Made by a program: the position numbers and the translations under genes. A DNA stretch of 64,000 nt, from contig NW_026089623.1 in assembly GCF_024586455.1 (NCBI RefSeq), forward strand, positions 15,318,236-15,382,235. Reading direction: 5' to 3'. The notes beneath the pieces are model-generated. The model made no database searches, was not told where the DNA came from, and saw nothing but the letters and a program-made list of their open reading frames with translations. Position 1 is the first letter of the stretch, and each line of letters begins with the position of its first letter. The stretch comes from Bactrocera neohumeralis (Eukaryota > Arthropoda > Insecta > Diptera > Tephritidae). Below, piece by piece: positions 1 through 11,714 of this stretch.

Positions 1-666
1 GCTCTAGCGGCTAAAGTATTTGACCTAGGTGGGTCAAATAAATTGCACCGGTTAGGTAATTTAAAGAGCTTTCAGGAAATGTATAATTCGGCCCCACCGG
101 GGCGTGGCTATAGGCGAAAATTTTCCCCCTTTTGTTTCACTACAGTTGGGGGGGTATGGGGCCGGGGGGGATCAAAAGTTCACCCCTGGGGCTTTCAGGA
201 AAAAAAAACCTCCTCAACCTCCCCTCTATCTCTACCAGGGGCGTGGAAATAGCGTTCACAAAAATTGTAACATTTTGAGAAAATTACATTTTTCTTAACC
301 TTTAAAACGCTCTAGCGGCTAAAGTATTTGACCTAGATAAACATAAAAACCAATTTGGACATGTAACGAACATGAAAACAGATAAATCAAATGGCGAAGT
401 GATAGAAACTTACCAAAGTTCATATATTTTCATACAAAATATATGGGATCTAGCCAAGCACCATTAGTGCACTAAGGTGTAATATTATAATATCCTTTTT
501 TCGTCCTTTTCGATACTATATCCTTGAATTTTGTTTCTGAATTCTATAGACAATAAAATTCTAGGAAGCTACCTGGAAGCGCAAGTGGTTTGCTACACTC
601 TAAATATATTTAAATAACATTTAAAAACAAAATATGCCTGGCCAGACCCGAGGGTCTTGTTGAGGG
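1..666 (-). mobile_element. piggyBac-type non-autonomous element, copy 1 (cut by window start)
   Basis: The element ends at 666 with an AGGG terminus followed by TTAA at 667-670. That is the TTAA target plus CCC/GGG terminus typical of piggyBac elements. About 301-666 is the reverse complement of parts of the copy at 4049-6947, apart from the hAT inside that copy. The other end lies before position 1. Positions 1-100 repeat the motif found at 310-340 (GCTCTAGCGGCTAAAGTATT), so this copy carries an internal duplication, with a G/C-homopolymer-rich filler at about 125-240 that copy 2 lacks. No transposase is present. Confidence 0.7.
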
Positions 667-1241
667 TTAATAACTTTGATTTTATTTTTTTGTTTTGAGT
701 TTATGTAGATCATAGAAGTTGCTCTGCGAAATTTCAGGTTTGTAACTTTCTGCATACCTGAGATATGCGATGGGTTATAAAATACCCATTGGGCTAATAA
801 GAGTTCAAAGTGCACCTGAAATTTTATATATTTGTATGTGACAACCTGTTGATGGGCTGTTCGTCATGTCTCGATCACAATCAACTGTGTTACGAAGTAG
901 ATGCAAGTGAAACTGCAATTGTGAAATAGTGCGGGTGTTGAAATTATAAATAATTTTCTGGTTTTTGAAAATATCTCAACTTTGACTTTGAAAATGGAAA
1001 TATTGTCCTGTCTTATAAGGAGTGTATAGTACTTTACATTTCCTCTATGATTTAGATTATTCTTCGCGTGAACACTGTGGCGTGGGTATTTAAATACACA
1101 GAAATGGGTTAATTATGCGAATTTGGTTAACAAAACAAAACATTTATTTATAAATTGAATAAAAAAAAATCGATTTCTGGAACAGGCAAATTCGATATTC
1201 CACTCATTACTTCGTTTGTATGTGAAGGTGAAATTCATATG

Positions 1242-1742
1242 TGTTTAAATGAGTTAAGGATCCACCTCATCTACTCGATAAAACTGGCGCATCCTAATGG
1301 AACAGTTCAACTCACCACTTCCGATGACACCATACTCACTCATCACACTTCTAGATCATTCAACCCACTCAACAAAAAGTATGGCAAAAAGGATAGCAAA
1401 CATTATTATTTTCGTTTACACCATTCGTACCAAGCAATTTGTCTACAAGACATTCGCTTCTGCACTGCGCCGCGTTAGGACTCTACCCTAATTATACCTT
1501 TTTCGGTACCAATCCTGCGCGCTGCAATAATTTGAAGAACCGAAGAAGAATCGGACAAATCGTTTCGTTACCCTCGAACCTGCTGACTTTTAAACAATAA
1601 TTAAAGTTGTAACGTTACTAACTTTTTATAAAAAGAAATTAAACTTTAATAAATCGGATTTTTACTTAATCTGAGTGTAAGTGATTTATTAACTATCTGA
1701 TTGGTGGTGGGTGTTCCCACTAATTGGGCACCCAATTATTCA
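1242..1742 (+). repeat. 5' LTR of BEL/Pao element
   Basis: It begins TGTTTAAATGAGTTAAG and ends TTATTCA, giving TG...CA ends. The first ~210 bp recur at 9371-9583, and the whole layout recurs in diverged form at 60908-61430. Both complete LTRs end in TTATTCA immediately before a CCTTCGAGCC sequence, which fixes the 3' boundary. The open frames across it are by-products of the LTR, not genes. Confidence 0.8.
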
Positions 1743-1757
1743 TAGTCCTTCGAGCCT
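1743..1757 (+). other. Primer-binding-site-like sequence after the LTR
   Basis: TAGTCCTTCGAGCC directly follows the LTR end. The equivalent site after the other LTR (61431) reads TGGTCCTTCGAGCC. Conservation at the same place in two diverged copies, and the position right after the LTR, support a minus-strand primer site. The tRNA that would pair was not determined. Confidence 0.6.
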
Positions 1758-3957
1758 TACCGAAAGGCACCTCGGATAATTAATAAAAAAAAATTAAATA
1801 CATACATATGTATATGTACATATAAACAGTGCTAAAGGGCATAAATGTGTATACACAAATTGTGGTGACAAAACTTCAAAAAATTGTAGTAAAACAGTTC
1901 TGTAAACAAACCAAGCAAAGGCTAAATAACAAAATAAATATACAAATAAGACAAAAGAAAAAATTCCGGCAACAAAAAAATCTGCAGTGAATTGCCGAAA
2001 TACATATACATACATAGATAAATACATACAATACAAAACTAAACAAAAACAAAGTGCAGTGGAACAAAAAACAAAAAAAAAACAAAAACGAAAACTGCGA
2101 CATAAAACATAAATTTACAAAAACCAAATATACAAAAGTTTACAACACAAAAACAATAAAAACAAACATAAAATCAAGCGGGCGCGAAATCAAACAATAA
2201 AACCAATAAGGCGCAAACTTCTAAAGCACCTTAAAACTAAACATGAACAAATATTCGGGCGCGAAAAATCTAAAACAACATTAAATATAAAACTACAAGC
2301 CAGCTCGTAGCCAGCTAACAGAGAGTGGAGAAAGGAAAAGGAATTGGAGCAAATTGCGCAGGCCTGTAAACACTACATACTTACAGCACATAAAAGGCCC
2401 TTTTAGGAAATACAAAGTGAGCGTATTTATTTCTTTTAAATCTATTTAATGTACATATGTATGGATGCAAAACATATGCGAATATAAAATCCGTTTTAAC
2501 AGCAAAAAACGGTTGCCAAACTGTCCCAGTTTCGAGTTTATTTTGCGGGAAAAACCGAAAACAGTTTGATATAACGTATATACGAGGTGTGTTCAAAAAG
2601 TATCGCGAATTTTGTGTTTTTTCAAAAATTATTTATTTATTCATGAATATCTATTTTGTCCCCTTCAAAGTAATCCCCATGAGATATTATACACTTGTGC
2701 CAACGGTTTTTCCAATCTTCGAAACACTTCAAAAAATAATTTTTTTTATCTTCTTCAGCTCCTCCTTCGATGCCGTCTTTATCTCGTCAAGAGAAACGTA
2801 ACGTCGTCCTTTCATGGGCCTCTTCAGTTTAGGGAACAAGAAAAAGTCACAGGGGGTCAGATATGGGGAATACGGTGGCTGCGGCATCATTAGTGTGTTT
2901 TTTTTGGCCAAAAAGTCGCGCACAAGCAACGATGTGTGAGCAAGGGCGTTATCGTGGTGCAAAAGCCAATTTTTGTTCTTCCACAAATCCGGGCGTTTCT
3001 AGCGGATTGCTTCGCGCAAATTGCGCATAACTTGCAGGTAATATTCCTTATTGACCGTTCTTCCCTGTGGCAAGAACTCATGATGCACCACGCCCCTGCA
3101 ATCGAAGAAAACTGTCAGCAAACTGTCGCGATACTTTTTGAACACACCTCGTATATCAATATATGTTAATAAATATAATTACTTTATTGCCTAGGTACTA
3201 GCTTACCTTCGTGTATTTAAACACTTACCTACTTATTAACAAACAAAAAACATTCAAGTATCATCTTGCAATTTTTCCGGCATACCTCTTATGTTTAACA
3301 AAACATTAAGCAGGATTGCATAAATGAAGTAAGCAAAGGCACAAACAAATAAAAATTGTAACATAAAAAACAAAGCAATAATTGCAAAAAGACATATGTA
3401 CATACATATTCGCATATATGTACATACATATACTTAGTGGAAACATATTTATCCTCATATATTCTTAATATACATATGTATGTTCATACCACAAAAACAT
3501 ATTCACAGAAACATTAACATACAAATTACGTACTTATAAAAGAAATATTTGAACATATGATTATTTACATACGTACACATATGTAATAGTGCATACGGAA
3601 AACATTTTACCGAATCCGTTTTCGCACTATCTTTTCGTCGTGCAAATATATTACCAAACAAAAACAAGCAAAATTAACACATAAACATTAGTATACACAA
3701 ATATTCAAAGTCCACATTTGCAATTATCCAGCAATATCTCTTGTTTTTGCAAACAAAAATAAGCAGGATTGTGCAAATTGATCTCTCTAACGAGCTCTCA
3801 AATTGCCAAAAACAAGTACATACAAGCCAAGTATTAGGGTGTACCTATATACCAACATAGTGACCTAAAAAGTATACATAAAGAAAAAGTGCGTGTCTAA
3901 TAATTAAACTAACAAATTAAATTTACAAGCACAACAACTTTAACATATAATACAAAA
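1758..3957 (+). other. Long A-rich leader of the BEL/Pao element
   Basis: This is non-coding, very A-rich sequence (many runs of AAAACAAA) with repeated ACATACATATGTA-type motifs. It holds no gene of its own. Its apparent length is inflated by the mariner at 2583-3151; without that it is about 1.6 kb. It ends at the gag ATG at 3958. Confidence 0.6.
2583..3151 (-). mobile_element. Internally deleted mariner element
   Basis: The inverted termini (CGAGGTGTGTTCAAAAAGTA at the left, its complement at the right) are flanked by TA on both sides, as expected for mariner/Tc1. The minus strand encodes the C-terminal half of a mariner transposase, including a HHDNALAHTS-type catalytic block and PQPPYSPYLTPCDFFLFPKL (about 2729-2986). 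At 569 bp it is under half the usual ~1.3 kb, so the N-terminal DNA-binding part is gone. It is inserted in the BEL leader. Confidence 0.85.
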
Positions 3958-4048
3958 ATGGTAAATGACGACACAAATCAAAACACATTTGGAGCTACAA
4001 GCTCAAAACGGGTTGTAAAATTTATCTCACAAAGTGACAGTTTATTAA
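3958..4048 (+). pseudogene. BEL/Pao gag, 5' end (interrupted)
   Basis: An ATG at 3958 in good context (AAAAATGG) opens a frame of 29 codons beginning MVNDDTNQNTFGA, which runs into the TTAA target site of the piggyBac-type element at 4045. Homologous gag sequence resumes at 6952 after the element. The reading is supported by position (after LTR and leader, before DUF1759-like gag). The join is not in one clean frame downstream. Confidence 0.6.
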
Positions 4049-4171
4049 CCCTCATCGAGACCCTCGGGTCTGGCCAGGCATATTTTGTTTTTAAATGTTA
4101 TTTAATTATATTTAGAGTGTAGCAAACGACTTGCGCTTCCAGGTAGCTTCCTAAAATTTTATTGTCTATAG

Positions 4172-6420
4172 CAGAGGTGGGGACTCACACATATTGTTAC
4201 ATTTGTACACGCATACTATTACTATTTGTGTGTGAAGCAGCGAAAGCACGAATTTGAGCATGTCGTTCGGCACAACAACAGTGTACACAGAGTCTTGCAA
4301 GTTAACGTACAAATGTGCTATTCATGATTATTATTTATTGTTATTACTCTTTATTCTTATTATCTCATTATTATATTATTATCATTATTATATTATATTA
4401 TTATCTTATTATTATTATTGTTATTTAATAAGACTATCTATGTCTATTTCTCCTTCGTAGGTCTTAATCCGGAGGAGGTCTGCTAAATGCTGGTCCGTCA
4501 TTCAATTCGTTTGTTTGTTAAGTATAAGTTTCATCGACGAAAAGGCAGATTCACAGTTGTATGTCGATCCAAACATAGAATACAGTCTGTAAATCTGATC
4601 CTTTGTCTTTGGATACTTCTTTTCGTCGATTGCCCTCCAAAATTGTTCGCCAATTAGTAACGGAATTGAGAAATCTTGTCTCATGTTAACTAACTCTGGT
4701 TGCAGTTCAGGGTCTTGCTTTTCAATATCGCAGATAAGGGTATATTCGTGCAGATCTATTATATTCTTTATAATTTCAAAATCTTTAAATCTTAAATGAT
4801 AATCTGTGTATAAGTTTTCTAGTATGTTGCAGTATTCTATGTTCTTATCAAATGTTTTAAATTGGCTATAGATTTCTGTTACTTTTTTCAAATTTAAAAG
4901 ATTTCCATTTTTTATTTCATTTATTAGAATTTGAATTTTCCGGCTGAAATGGTGTACTGTGGTTACTAATTGTGTTATTATCTTGTGTTTTTCTTGAAGC
5001 TGTAAATTTAATTCATTGAATAATTCTGTTATGTCGCACAAAAAGGCTAGATCATACAAAAATTTTTTGTTGTTTACTTCTAAAACGAAATCCCCATTAT
5101 CTGCAGACATATTTTGTTCAAAGAATGTTAAGATTTCATTCCGCAAATCGAACAGGCGCTGAAGGCTGTGGGAGGGCTTAGCCAACGAACCTCAGTATAT
5201 AATAGTACGTCACCGTATTCCGCTTTTAGATCCTCAAGAAGCGATTTGAATTTTCGGTGGTTTAAAGAGTTGTGGCCCCCTTTAATTTTATTTATAATTT
5301 TTATTGATATATTCATTGCCCTTTTCAAATAATCCCCTTTTGCGAATAACGCTTGCTGGTGGATTATACAATGGAAAAAAAGAACCTTGAAATGATTTTT
5401 TAATAATTGCCCTACTAAGCCCTTTTTCGATCCCACCATTACTTTGGCCCCGTCCGTACAAATTCCGGGTAATTTATTTTTATCAACGAAGCAGAAGACT
5501 CTCAACCAAAACATTGTATAAAATTTCCCCGGTTACATTGCTATGCAAAGCAATAACATCAAAAATTTCTTCGAAAGTTTGAAAGTTTTGATCGACAGTT
5601 TTTACACAAATTATTAGTTGACAAATACTATTTAGATCAGTACTCTCATCCAAACTGAGAGAAAAATATTTGCAATTTAGCAATCTATTTTTAGTCTCAG
5701 AGTGGATGAATTTGCTTGTATATATCTTCAGTCTTACGTGTGACGGTACGACGAGATAAAGGTACTTTTTCTATGATTTTCAAAATTTCGTGCCCTTTTT
5801 CACCAAAACATTTCAAAACTTTTGAAGACAAATTTAAGAAAAAAAGGCCATCTTCAAATGGGCGACACTGCTTTGCCAAAGCCAACGCAACAGTAAAAGA
5901 TGCCTTTATTAAAGGCAAATCAATATCTTTATTATTATTTTTACCATTATCAGTTTCAGTATCATTATTATTATCATTTGCAATGAATTTAAAAAAAAAT
6001 TCTGCTTGCAATTGCAAAAGCATTAGCTCACCTCCAGTAAAAAAATTAATATTTGTATGGCAAGAGAAATAATGTCGGCTTAAACAAAATTTAGAATTGC
6101 GACCAACAATGTCGTAACAAATAAGACATTGTGCTCTTCCATCCAAATTTTCTATAAAGAAAAAATCTTCCCATTCGCGCATAAACATTGTTAGCTCTCA
6201 CTGTATATTTGAAATAGCTCAGCGTGGTGTTGCTTGAACAAGTGTTTGCATGCGACTGTTTTGCTTTCCCATAGCCACTGGTATGATAGCATTCAGTCTT
6301 CATTGTGCCGAGGGCTACCGATCGTTCGTATTCTATAAATAGCGTAATATTTTGTGCTGCTCGTCGCAGCAGAGGCCCTATGCACGCGTGCATAGGAAAA
6401 TCAACTTGTGCCCACCTCTG
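4172..6420 (-). mobile_element. hAT transposon with 8-bp target duplication
   Basis: It starts CAGAGGTGGG and ends CCCACCTCTG, perfect short inverted termini. It is flanked by GTCTATAG at 4164-4171 and 6421-6428, an exact 8-bp duplication as hAT elements make. The same site without an insert is visible in copy 1 of the piggyBac-type element (around 540-555, reverse strand). The minus strand encodes a broken hAT transposase. ATT-type simple repeats (about 4330-4420) fill the 3' non-coding end. Confidence 0.92.
4502..6188 (-). pseudogene. hAT transposase, ZBED/GTF2IRD2-like lineage, frameshifted
   Basis: The gene reads right to left. Segments 5697-6188, 5483-5683, 5128-5514 and 4502-5185 fall in three frames, so at least three frameshifts separate them. 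The N-terminal segment has a BED-like zinc finger (CLIC...H...H, residues ~25-46). The middle has the RNase H-like core (SLDESTD; later CTDGAKVM and HCIIHQQAL). The C-terminal segment carries the dimerisation-domain signature (YRLYSMFGSTYNCESAFSSM). The order and motifs are those of hAT transposases related to vertebrate ZBED5/GTF2IRD2-type proteins. It is not functional as read. Confidence 0.85.
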
Positions 6421-6951
6421 GTCTATAGAATTCAGAAAAAAAATTCAAGGATATCGTATCGAAAAGGACGAAAAAAGGATATTATAATATTACACCTAGT
6501 GCACTAATGGTGCTTGGCTAGATCCCATATATTTTGTATGAAAATATATGAACTTTGGTAAGTTTCTATCACTTCGCCATTTGATTTATCTGTAATTATA
6601 CATTTCTTGAAAGCTCTTGAAATTACCTAATCGGCGCAATATTTATTTGACCCACCTAGGTCAAATACTTTAGCCGCTAGAGCGTTTTAAAAGGTTACAA
6701 AAAATGTAATTTTTCTGAAAATGTTACATTTTTTGTGAACGCTATAGCCACGCCAAGCGTGAACAAATCAGTCAATTTGATTTCAACCAAATCGAGAGGT
6801 AAGAAATTTCAAAAATGTATCTATATTGTACATATATGAGTGTAAATACAACACGTATTTTCATACAAATGTATGTAAACACCACTTGGCCAAGCCAAAC
6901 ACCATTAGTCTCGACTAAGTGTATCAGACCGTTGGTCTCGACCAGGGTTAA

Positions 6952-8500
6952 AATACTGTACTAGATTTGCCTTTTCACCGATTCATGAAAACTCTGATGT
7001 TATTAGGAATCAAAAATCAAAATCTTAAGAATTTTTGGACTCGTCTCCAAGCAGCTCATGACGCCATAGTAGATTCTGACGATTCTGATACACACAATTT
7101 CAAATCCTCGGCTTACGCAATATACGAAAACTGCTTAGACCAGTACGAAGAAACGAAAGCTATGATCTCCGATCAATTAAAGCTAATTTAAGCAATTGCA
7201 CCTACTCCCCACAGTAGAGTAGAGCTGCCACAAATAGACAGTCAAAAGGCAAGTTCAGGCATCCACCTCGAGGTGCCTGTATGTGACACAGAAACCTTTT
7301 ACGGAGGTTATGAAGAATGGCCGTCCTCCGTGACATGTTCACGGCCGTGTACATAAACCATCCTCAATTATCACAAGTGCAAAAATTGTGCTAAAGGTCA
7401 AGCAGGCTTAATAATAAAACAATTCGCTCTTAATGACGATAATTTCAATATGGCCTGGGAAGCTCTAAAAGCTAGATATGAAAACGAAAGAATACTGGTC
7501 GACAAGCAAGTAACGACACTAATGAACTTGCCAAAAATTAAAAAGAAACAAGTGTAAAATTCATCAAACTAAAATCCACTGTTTCTAATTGTTTGTCGGT
7601 TCTATCGACACTTAATATCCCCACAGACAGCTGGGATCCTGTTCTGGTAAACATTTGCACCGCCGCATTACCAGAAAAGTCGTTACTTCTATGGGAGCAA
7701 TCGCTCTCATCACGAAAAAAGTACCCAACGTGGCAACAAATGAAAGATTTTCTCACCACCCAATATGAAATTGCGGAAAGTTTAGAAGAAAAAGTACTCA
7801 AAACTAAGACCATTAGACACGACCAAAATGGAAGCTTAAATAGACCTCAAGCTAGAAGAAAAAACAATCTAAACAAACGCTTTCACATAATGCAATCGTT
7901 CATATCCGAACAGAGAAAACATACGTCATGCGAACTATGCACAAGAGGGCATAAGCTTAAAACTTGCGAAAAGTTTAAAAAATTAAATATTAACGAAAGG
8001 AACAACTTTGTCAGATCAAAAAGACTCTGTACAAACTGCTTGTCTCATGAACACAATCTTAAAAATTGCAAAAGTAAATTTAATTGCTTATATTGTCACA
8101 AAAGACACAGTTCAATGCTTCATTACAGCAGATATCCAATCTCACTCACAATTTTAAAAATTGCCAAGAGACACCACGTTGCTCAAAGGCACAAAAAGTT
8201 CAAACGCTGCACAACGAAACACAAAGTGGACTAGTTACAGAACTAGTTACCACCATGCCAACTAAAGTTGAGTATAATACAAACAGATACCTTAATTCAC
8301 AATTAAGGAAGTTTCGAATGTTAAGGAAACTTCCCCCTATAACAAACAAAACTCCAGAAGATCAGTATTGTGAAGAATTCTCTAAAGCCACAACTACTCG
8401 ATCAAATAATGGCCGGTACGTCGTACGACAACCAATAGAGCCAAAATTTTCCAATACTCCACAAATTGGTATAAAAAGCTTTGCCAGGACAAATTATTAA
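6952..8500 (+). pseudogene. BEL/Pao gag, remainder (DUF1759 and zinc knuckles)
   Basis: After the piggyBac-type element gag continues with the FWTRLQAAHDAIVDSD region (about 7025). A DUF1759-like block follows (FYGGYEEWPS, then ALNDDNFNMAWEALKARYEN around 7430-7480), then cysteine-rich motifs CELCTRGHKLKTC and CTNCLSHEHNLKNC...CLYCHKRHSSMLH at about 7930-8130. Defects visible by eye are a frame change between 6952 and about 7000, an in-frame TAA at 7189-7191, and a frameshift near 7330. Two long open segments (7593-8234 and 8084-8500) overlap in different frames, pointing to another shift near 8150. The structural protein is therefore not made intact. Confidence 0.8.
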
Positions 8501-8784
8501 AAGCACATACAAAATTTTCGGCCCCGCAGGATGACTTTCGCCAATAATGAGAAAAAAAACCATTCTGAACAAATCCTAAAGCGGCGGCGGGCTACTAAAC
8601 GCCAAATTAGTGCATATGCACAAAAACATAAAAAAACACAGCTGTATCAAAAGGTTGAAAAATCGACACTTTTCATAAATTTTCAAAAATAAATAAAGTC
8701 TCAAAAGAAAGTTAAGAGATCACCATACTCCCAATATGATACAGTGACGCACCTACTCTTACAAAAGGCAAAGGTCATTCTTAT

Positions 8785-9370
8785 CGCATCTATCTAAGCG
8801 CTACTCATATGGGTGGGTTACGGAAATCAGCTCTAAGAAGCATCAACTTAATTATGAAGAATTTTATACTCTATGAATCGAAGCCGTTCTCCATTCACGG
8901 CCATTCTCTCGCAAGATCGCTCTAATTTCATAGTCCTAAATCTAGGGCTAAGGAGTACCCATTCTGATCACATCTGAGTCAGGCGTGGAGTTACTATCCT
9001 TTATAAGCCGATAACATAGAAAAGGCAAATAATAAACGACCTGTATACCATACCGATAAAATAAGAAATTTTAAATAACCTATAATGAAATGAATAAAAG
9101 CTAACAAGGTGTACACTGGTTTGCCATAACAATGAGTCGTCAAAAAAAGCAAAATCAAATAAACACGCAAAATAAAGTTGCTTCTCTTAAATATGTGTTA
9201 TGTTTTAAATCAGAATCCCTTCTCTGCACACCCGGATAAATGTTAGTACATTATTGACTTCTGTTGTCAGAATATATTCTGCTACTCCACCAACAGTACG
9301 CCGAAATACAGACAATATAATAACATATTCGTGGAATACTAGGCAAAATATTCGCCAAGGGGGCCCAGGA
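8785..9370 (+). pseudogene. BEL/Pao pol remnants (integrase C-terminal region)
   Basis: Translated pieces resemble the integrase end of BEL/Pao pol: SATHMGGL near 8800, NYEEFYTL and IEAVLHSRPFS around 8850-8905, each in a different frame with stops between. The last stretch (about 9254-9370) resembles the C-terminal pol tail and runs into a purine-rich AAGGGGGCCCAGGA directly before the 3' LTR. That sequence is a plausible polypurine tract. Protease, RT and RNase H are absent. Confidence 0.6.
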
Positions 9371-9583
9371 TGTTTAAATGAGTTAAGCATCCACCTCATC
9401 TACTGGATAAAACTGGCGCATGCTAATGGAACAGTTCAACTCACCACGTCCGATGACACCATACTCACTCACCACACATCTACATCATTCAACCCACTCA
9501 ACAAAAAGTATGGAAAAAAGGATAGCAAACATTATTATTTTCGTTTACACCATTCGTACCAAGCAATTTGTCTACAAGACATT
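9371..9583 (+). repeat. 3' LTR remnant of BEL/Pao element
   Basis: This is about 213 bp nearly identical to the first part of the LTR at 1242 (TGTTTAAATGAGTTAAG...CTACAAGACATT). The match stops at about 9583, so the distal half of this LTR is missing or replaced. Confidence 0.8.
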
Positions 9584-10628
9584 AAAGACTAGACTAAAAA
9601 ATATCATTCCAAGAGTTCAACCTGGTCACGATCAAGTTGCACGATCAAGTTGCTGTAATGGTTTCGTAGATGTCTCCTGCAAACGCTTTACACTTTTTTA
9701 CTTACATACGTGAAAAAGATGTTAAAACTCAGGCAAAAGTGTACCATTAGGTTGTATTGGAAGGCGTGGTACAGAAGTTGATCATTAATTTCTTCGATTA
9801 AGTGCATTGGATCTGGCAAAGTTCTGATGCCGCACTCAAGACAAAAACTACCTAAAAGTGGTTTCAAGGCAATATTCGTGGTTTAATTTTCCAGATTGGT
9901 TGACCATTTCGAATTAAGTTCTGTACATCGATCATTTAATACATGTATTATTAAATATACTTTATTAAAACTGTATTATAGCCTAATTTTTATAACGGCT
10001 TGAACCTGCAACAGAACTTATTGTAGGACTAAAAGCGCAATTCAGTAAGCAGTTTCTAGCACTATTTGCGAGATTTTAAGGTAAGGTCTCAATTTGCAAA
10101 AAGTTACTATTCACAACGGCGTCTCTTGTTTTTAGTCGCAAAATATTGTCTCAAAATTGTCACCTGATAGTAAGCAGGTCACAAAACTTACTATAAGAAT
10201 TTTTGTTTTTCATTTTGAACATAGTGGCACTTCGTTGATAGAGATCATCTTAGTATGTAAATAAATTCAATTGAGTACGCAATGAACTATAATTTTATTA
10301 TAGCTTTGTGGGTCCTGCCAATTTCTGCAAATAAGTTTCAATAAAAATAAAAAAAACAATTGTTCGTACTTTAATCGTTAACAAAAAATTATCATTAGAG
10401 CCACTGACATTAGTTAATCAGCGTCTAAAATCTGCAAAACTTCTCTGATATTAAAGTTACCTCACTTTAAAGAGGTATACAAATTCGAAATGGAACGTTT
10501 TTATCGAAAAAGTTAAAATATTTTTAGTGTGCTTGCAGAAAACGTATCAAATTTATGGTATGAAAGTGGCCTAGTCATAAATTTACCTCGTATGGATTAA
10601 ATATTTTAAAATTAATAGTCGACATTAA
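9584..10628. other. No gene seen; contains a dispersed repeat fragment
   Basis: AT-rich sequence without a convincing coding region. Positions about 10135-10265 (TTGTCACCTGATAGTAAGCA and surroundings) match, in inverted orientation, about 26735-26860, so part of this is an old dispersed repeat of unknown type. Confidence 0.4.
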
Positions 10629-11148
10629 TAGGGATGTTGTGGAATCCAAGACAGAATTGCTTAATTGTCAGAATTGCAAACAGAATCTGTTTGAATTTTC
10701 GTCTTTTCAAACATACGCAAAACCAACATTCAAATCAGCTGTTTACTAATGTGACAAAACTTGCAAATGAATACATTTGGAAGCAATTCTATTAAAGTTT
10801 TTTATGACTTCCGATTTAAAGAAATATTTTAAGAGATAACATTTATCGCATGAATAAAGACGCATTTGGGTGTTAAATTAGTTAGAAATAACGATAAATT
10901 TATTCGAAATACTAAAATTACTTGATTTCTCAACTTACATTTTAAATCTGTGAGCGACTACCTTCTTGCTTTGTTTCTGATAGCATAACCGATAAAATTG
11001 GTTACGGTGACACCCAAAACCGATACAAATTCTGTTTCGAATATAATATATGTATATATAATAATATCTGAATTCATGACAACTACTACTTTTTTTTGTT
11101 CGGTTTCAATTCTGATTCCGACAACTTTCAGGTTCCACAACACTCCTG
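10629..11148 (-). mobile_element. Short copy of an unassigned TIR element family
   Basis: The left end (GGGATGTTGTGGAATCCAAG) and right end (CCACAACACTCCTG) are inverted relatives of the termini of the 1290-bp element at 30770-32059. Both subterminal regions match that element in reverse orientation. This copy is about 520 bp and looks internally deleted. There is no transposase and no convincing target duplication. Confidence 0.65.
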
Positions 11149-11714
11149 AATGTAAGAACATTTTGATAATTTTCTTTACTTTTGAAAGATATTTAATTGA
11201 ACAAGTTAAAGGTAGCTTGCTTTAACATAATAATACGAACTGGTACTTTATTCACTATTACATTCTCGGTCACAAATTTGACACACACAAAATTGGGAAC
11301 ATTTCAAAAGTAACTGCACAAAAATTTACACCATAACCAAAATTTGTACTAGGCAAAGGTCATTGTAAGTGATTTATGTTACATTAGATTTTAATATTAT
11401 TGTTTTATTATGATTGTGGATTTTTTTTATTTACCCAATTACGTCTAACTAAAGACGTTGATATTGCTTTACATTTAACTGTATTAATGCAGACAAAACA
11501 TATATTTTAGACAAGCTTAGGAATTCAAATTAACAAAAGCAGTTTAAAAATTAACTTTTTAAGATGCACTTTATTTAATATAGTGGGTGATCATTTTTCA
11601 AACCATCTTTGTCAATGCATGACGTTTTCTGGCACCCTTTATATTGCCATTTTATACGCACATGACATTAAACACTCCTGTATTTGAGACCCGCTAAGTA
11701 AAAAACGCCATTAA
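11149..11714. other. No gene seen
   Basis: AT-rich, with stop codons in all frames and no recognised repeat. Confidence 0.4.

Larger units (their letters stand above)
4049..6947 (+). mobile_element. piggyBac-type non-autonomous element, copy 2 (host of a hAT)
   Basis: TTAA occurs at 4045-4048 and 6948-6951. The termini are inverted repeats: CCCTCATCGAGACC on the left and, read inward, CCCTGGTCGAGACC on the right. Removing the hAT (2249 bp) and one 8-bp duplication leaves about 642 bp with no coding capacity, so this is a MITE-like derivative. It splits the BEL gag. Copy 1 at the window start is the same family in the opposite direction. Confidence 0.8.
1242..9583 (+). mobile_element. Degenerate BEL/Pao LTR retrotransposon with nested insertions
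   Basis: From left to right there is a 5' LTR (1242-1742), a primer-binding-like site, a long A-rich leader, a gag gene starting at 3958, integrase remnants (about 8785-9010 and 9250-9370), and a truncated 3' LTR (from 9371) that matches the start of the 5' LTR. Most of pol (protease, RT, RNase H) is missing. The leader is interrupted by a mariner (2583-3151) and gag by a piggyBac-type element (4049-6947) that contains a hAT (4172-6420). The element cannot be active: gag is frameshifted and pol is largely deleted. Confidence 0.8.

Noticed and set aside
1155..1478. Open frame of 107 codons at the start of the BEL element
   Set aside because: It lies mostly inside the LTR, and the same frame recurs at 9254-9592 only because the LTR is repeated.
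1..6760. A single giant fold-back element with inverted arms at 240-670 and 4045-6765
   Set aside because: Each arm ends in its own TTAA plus CCC/GGG terminus, and the sequence between is BEL LTR, leader and gag. Two separate opposite-facing piggyBac-type copies explain it better.
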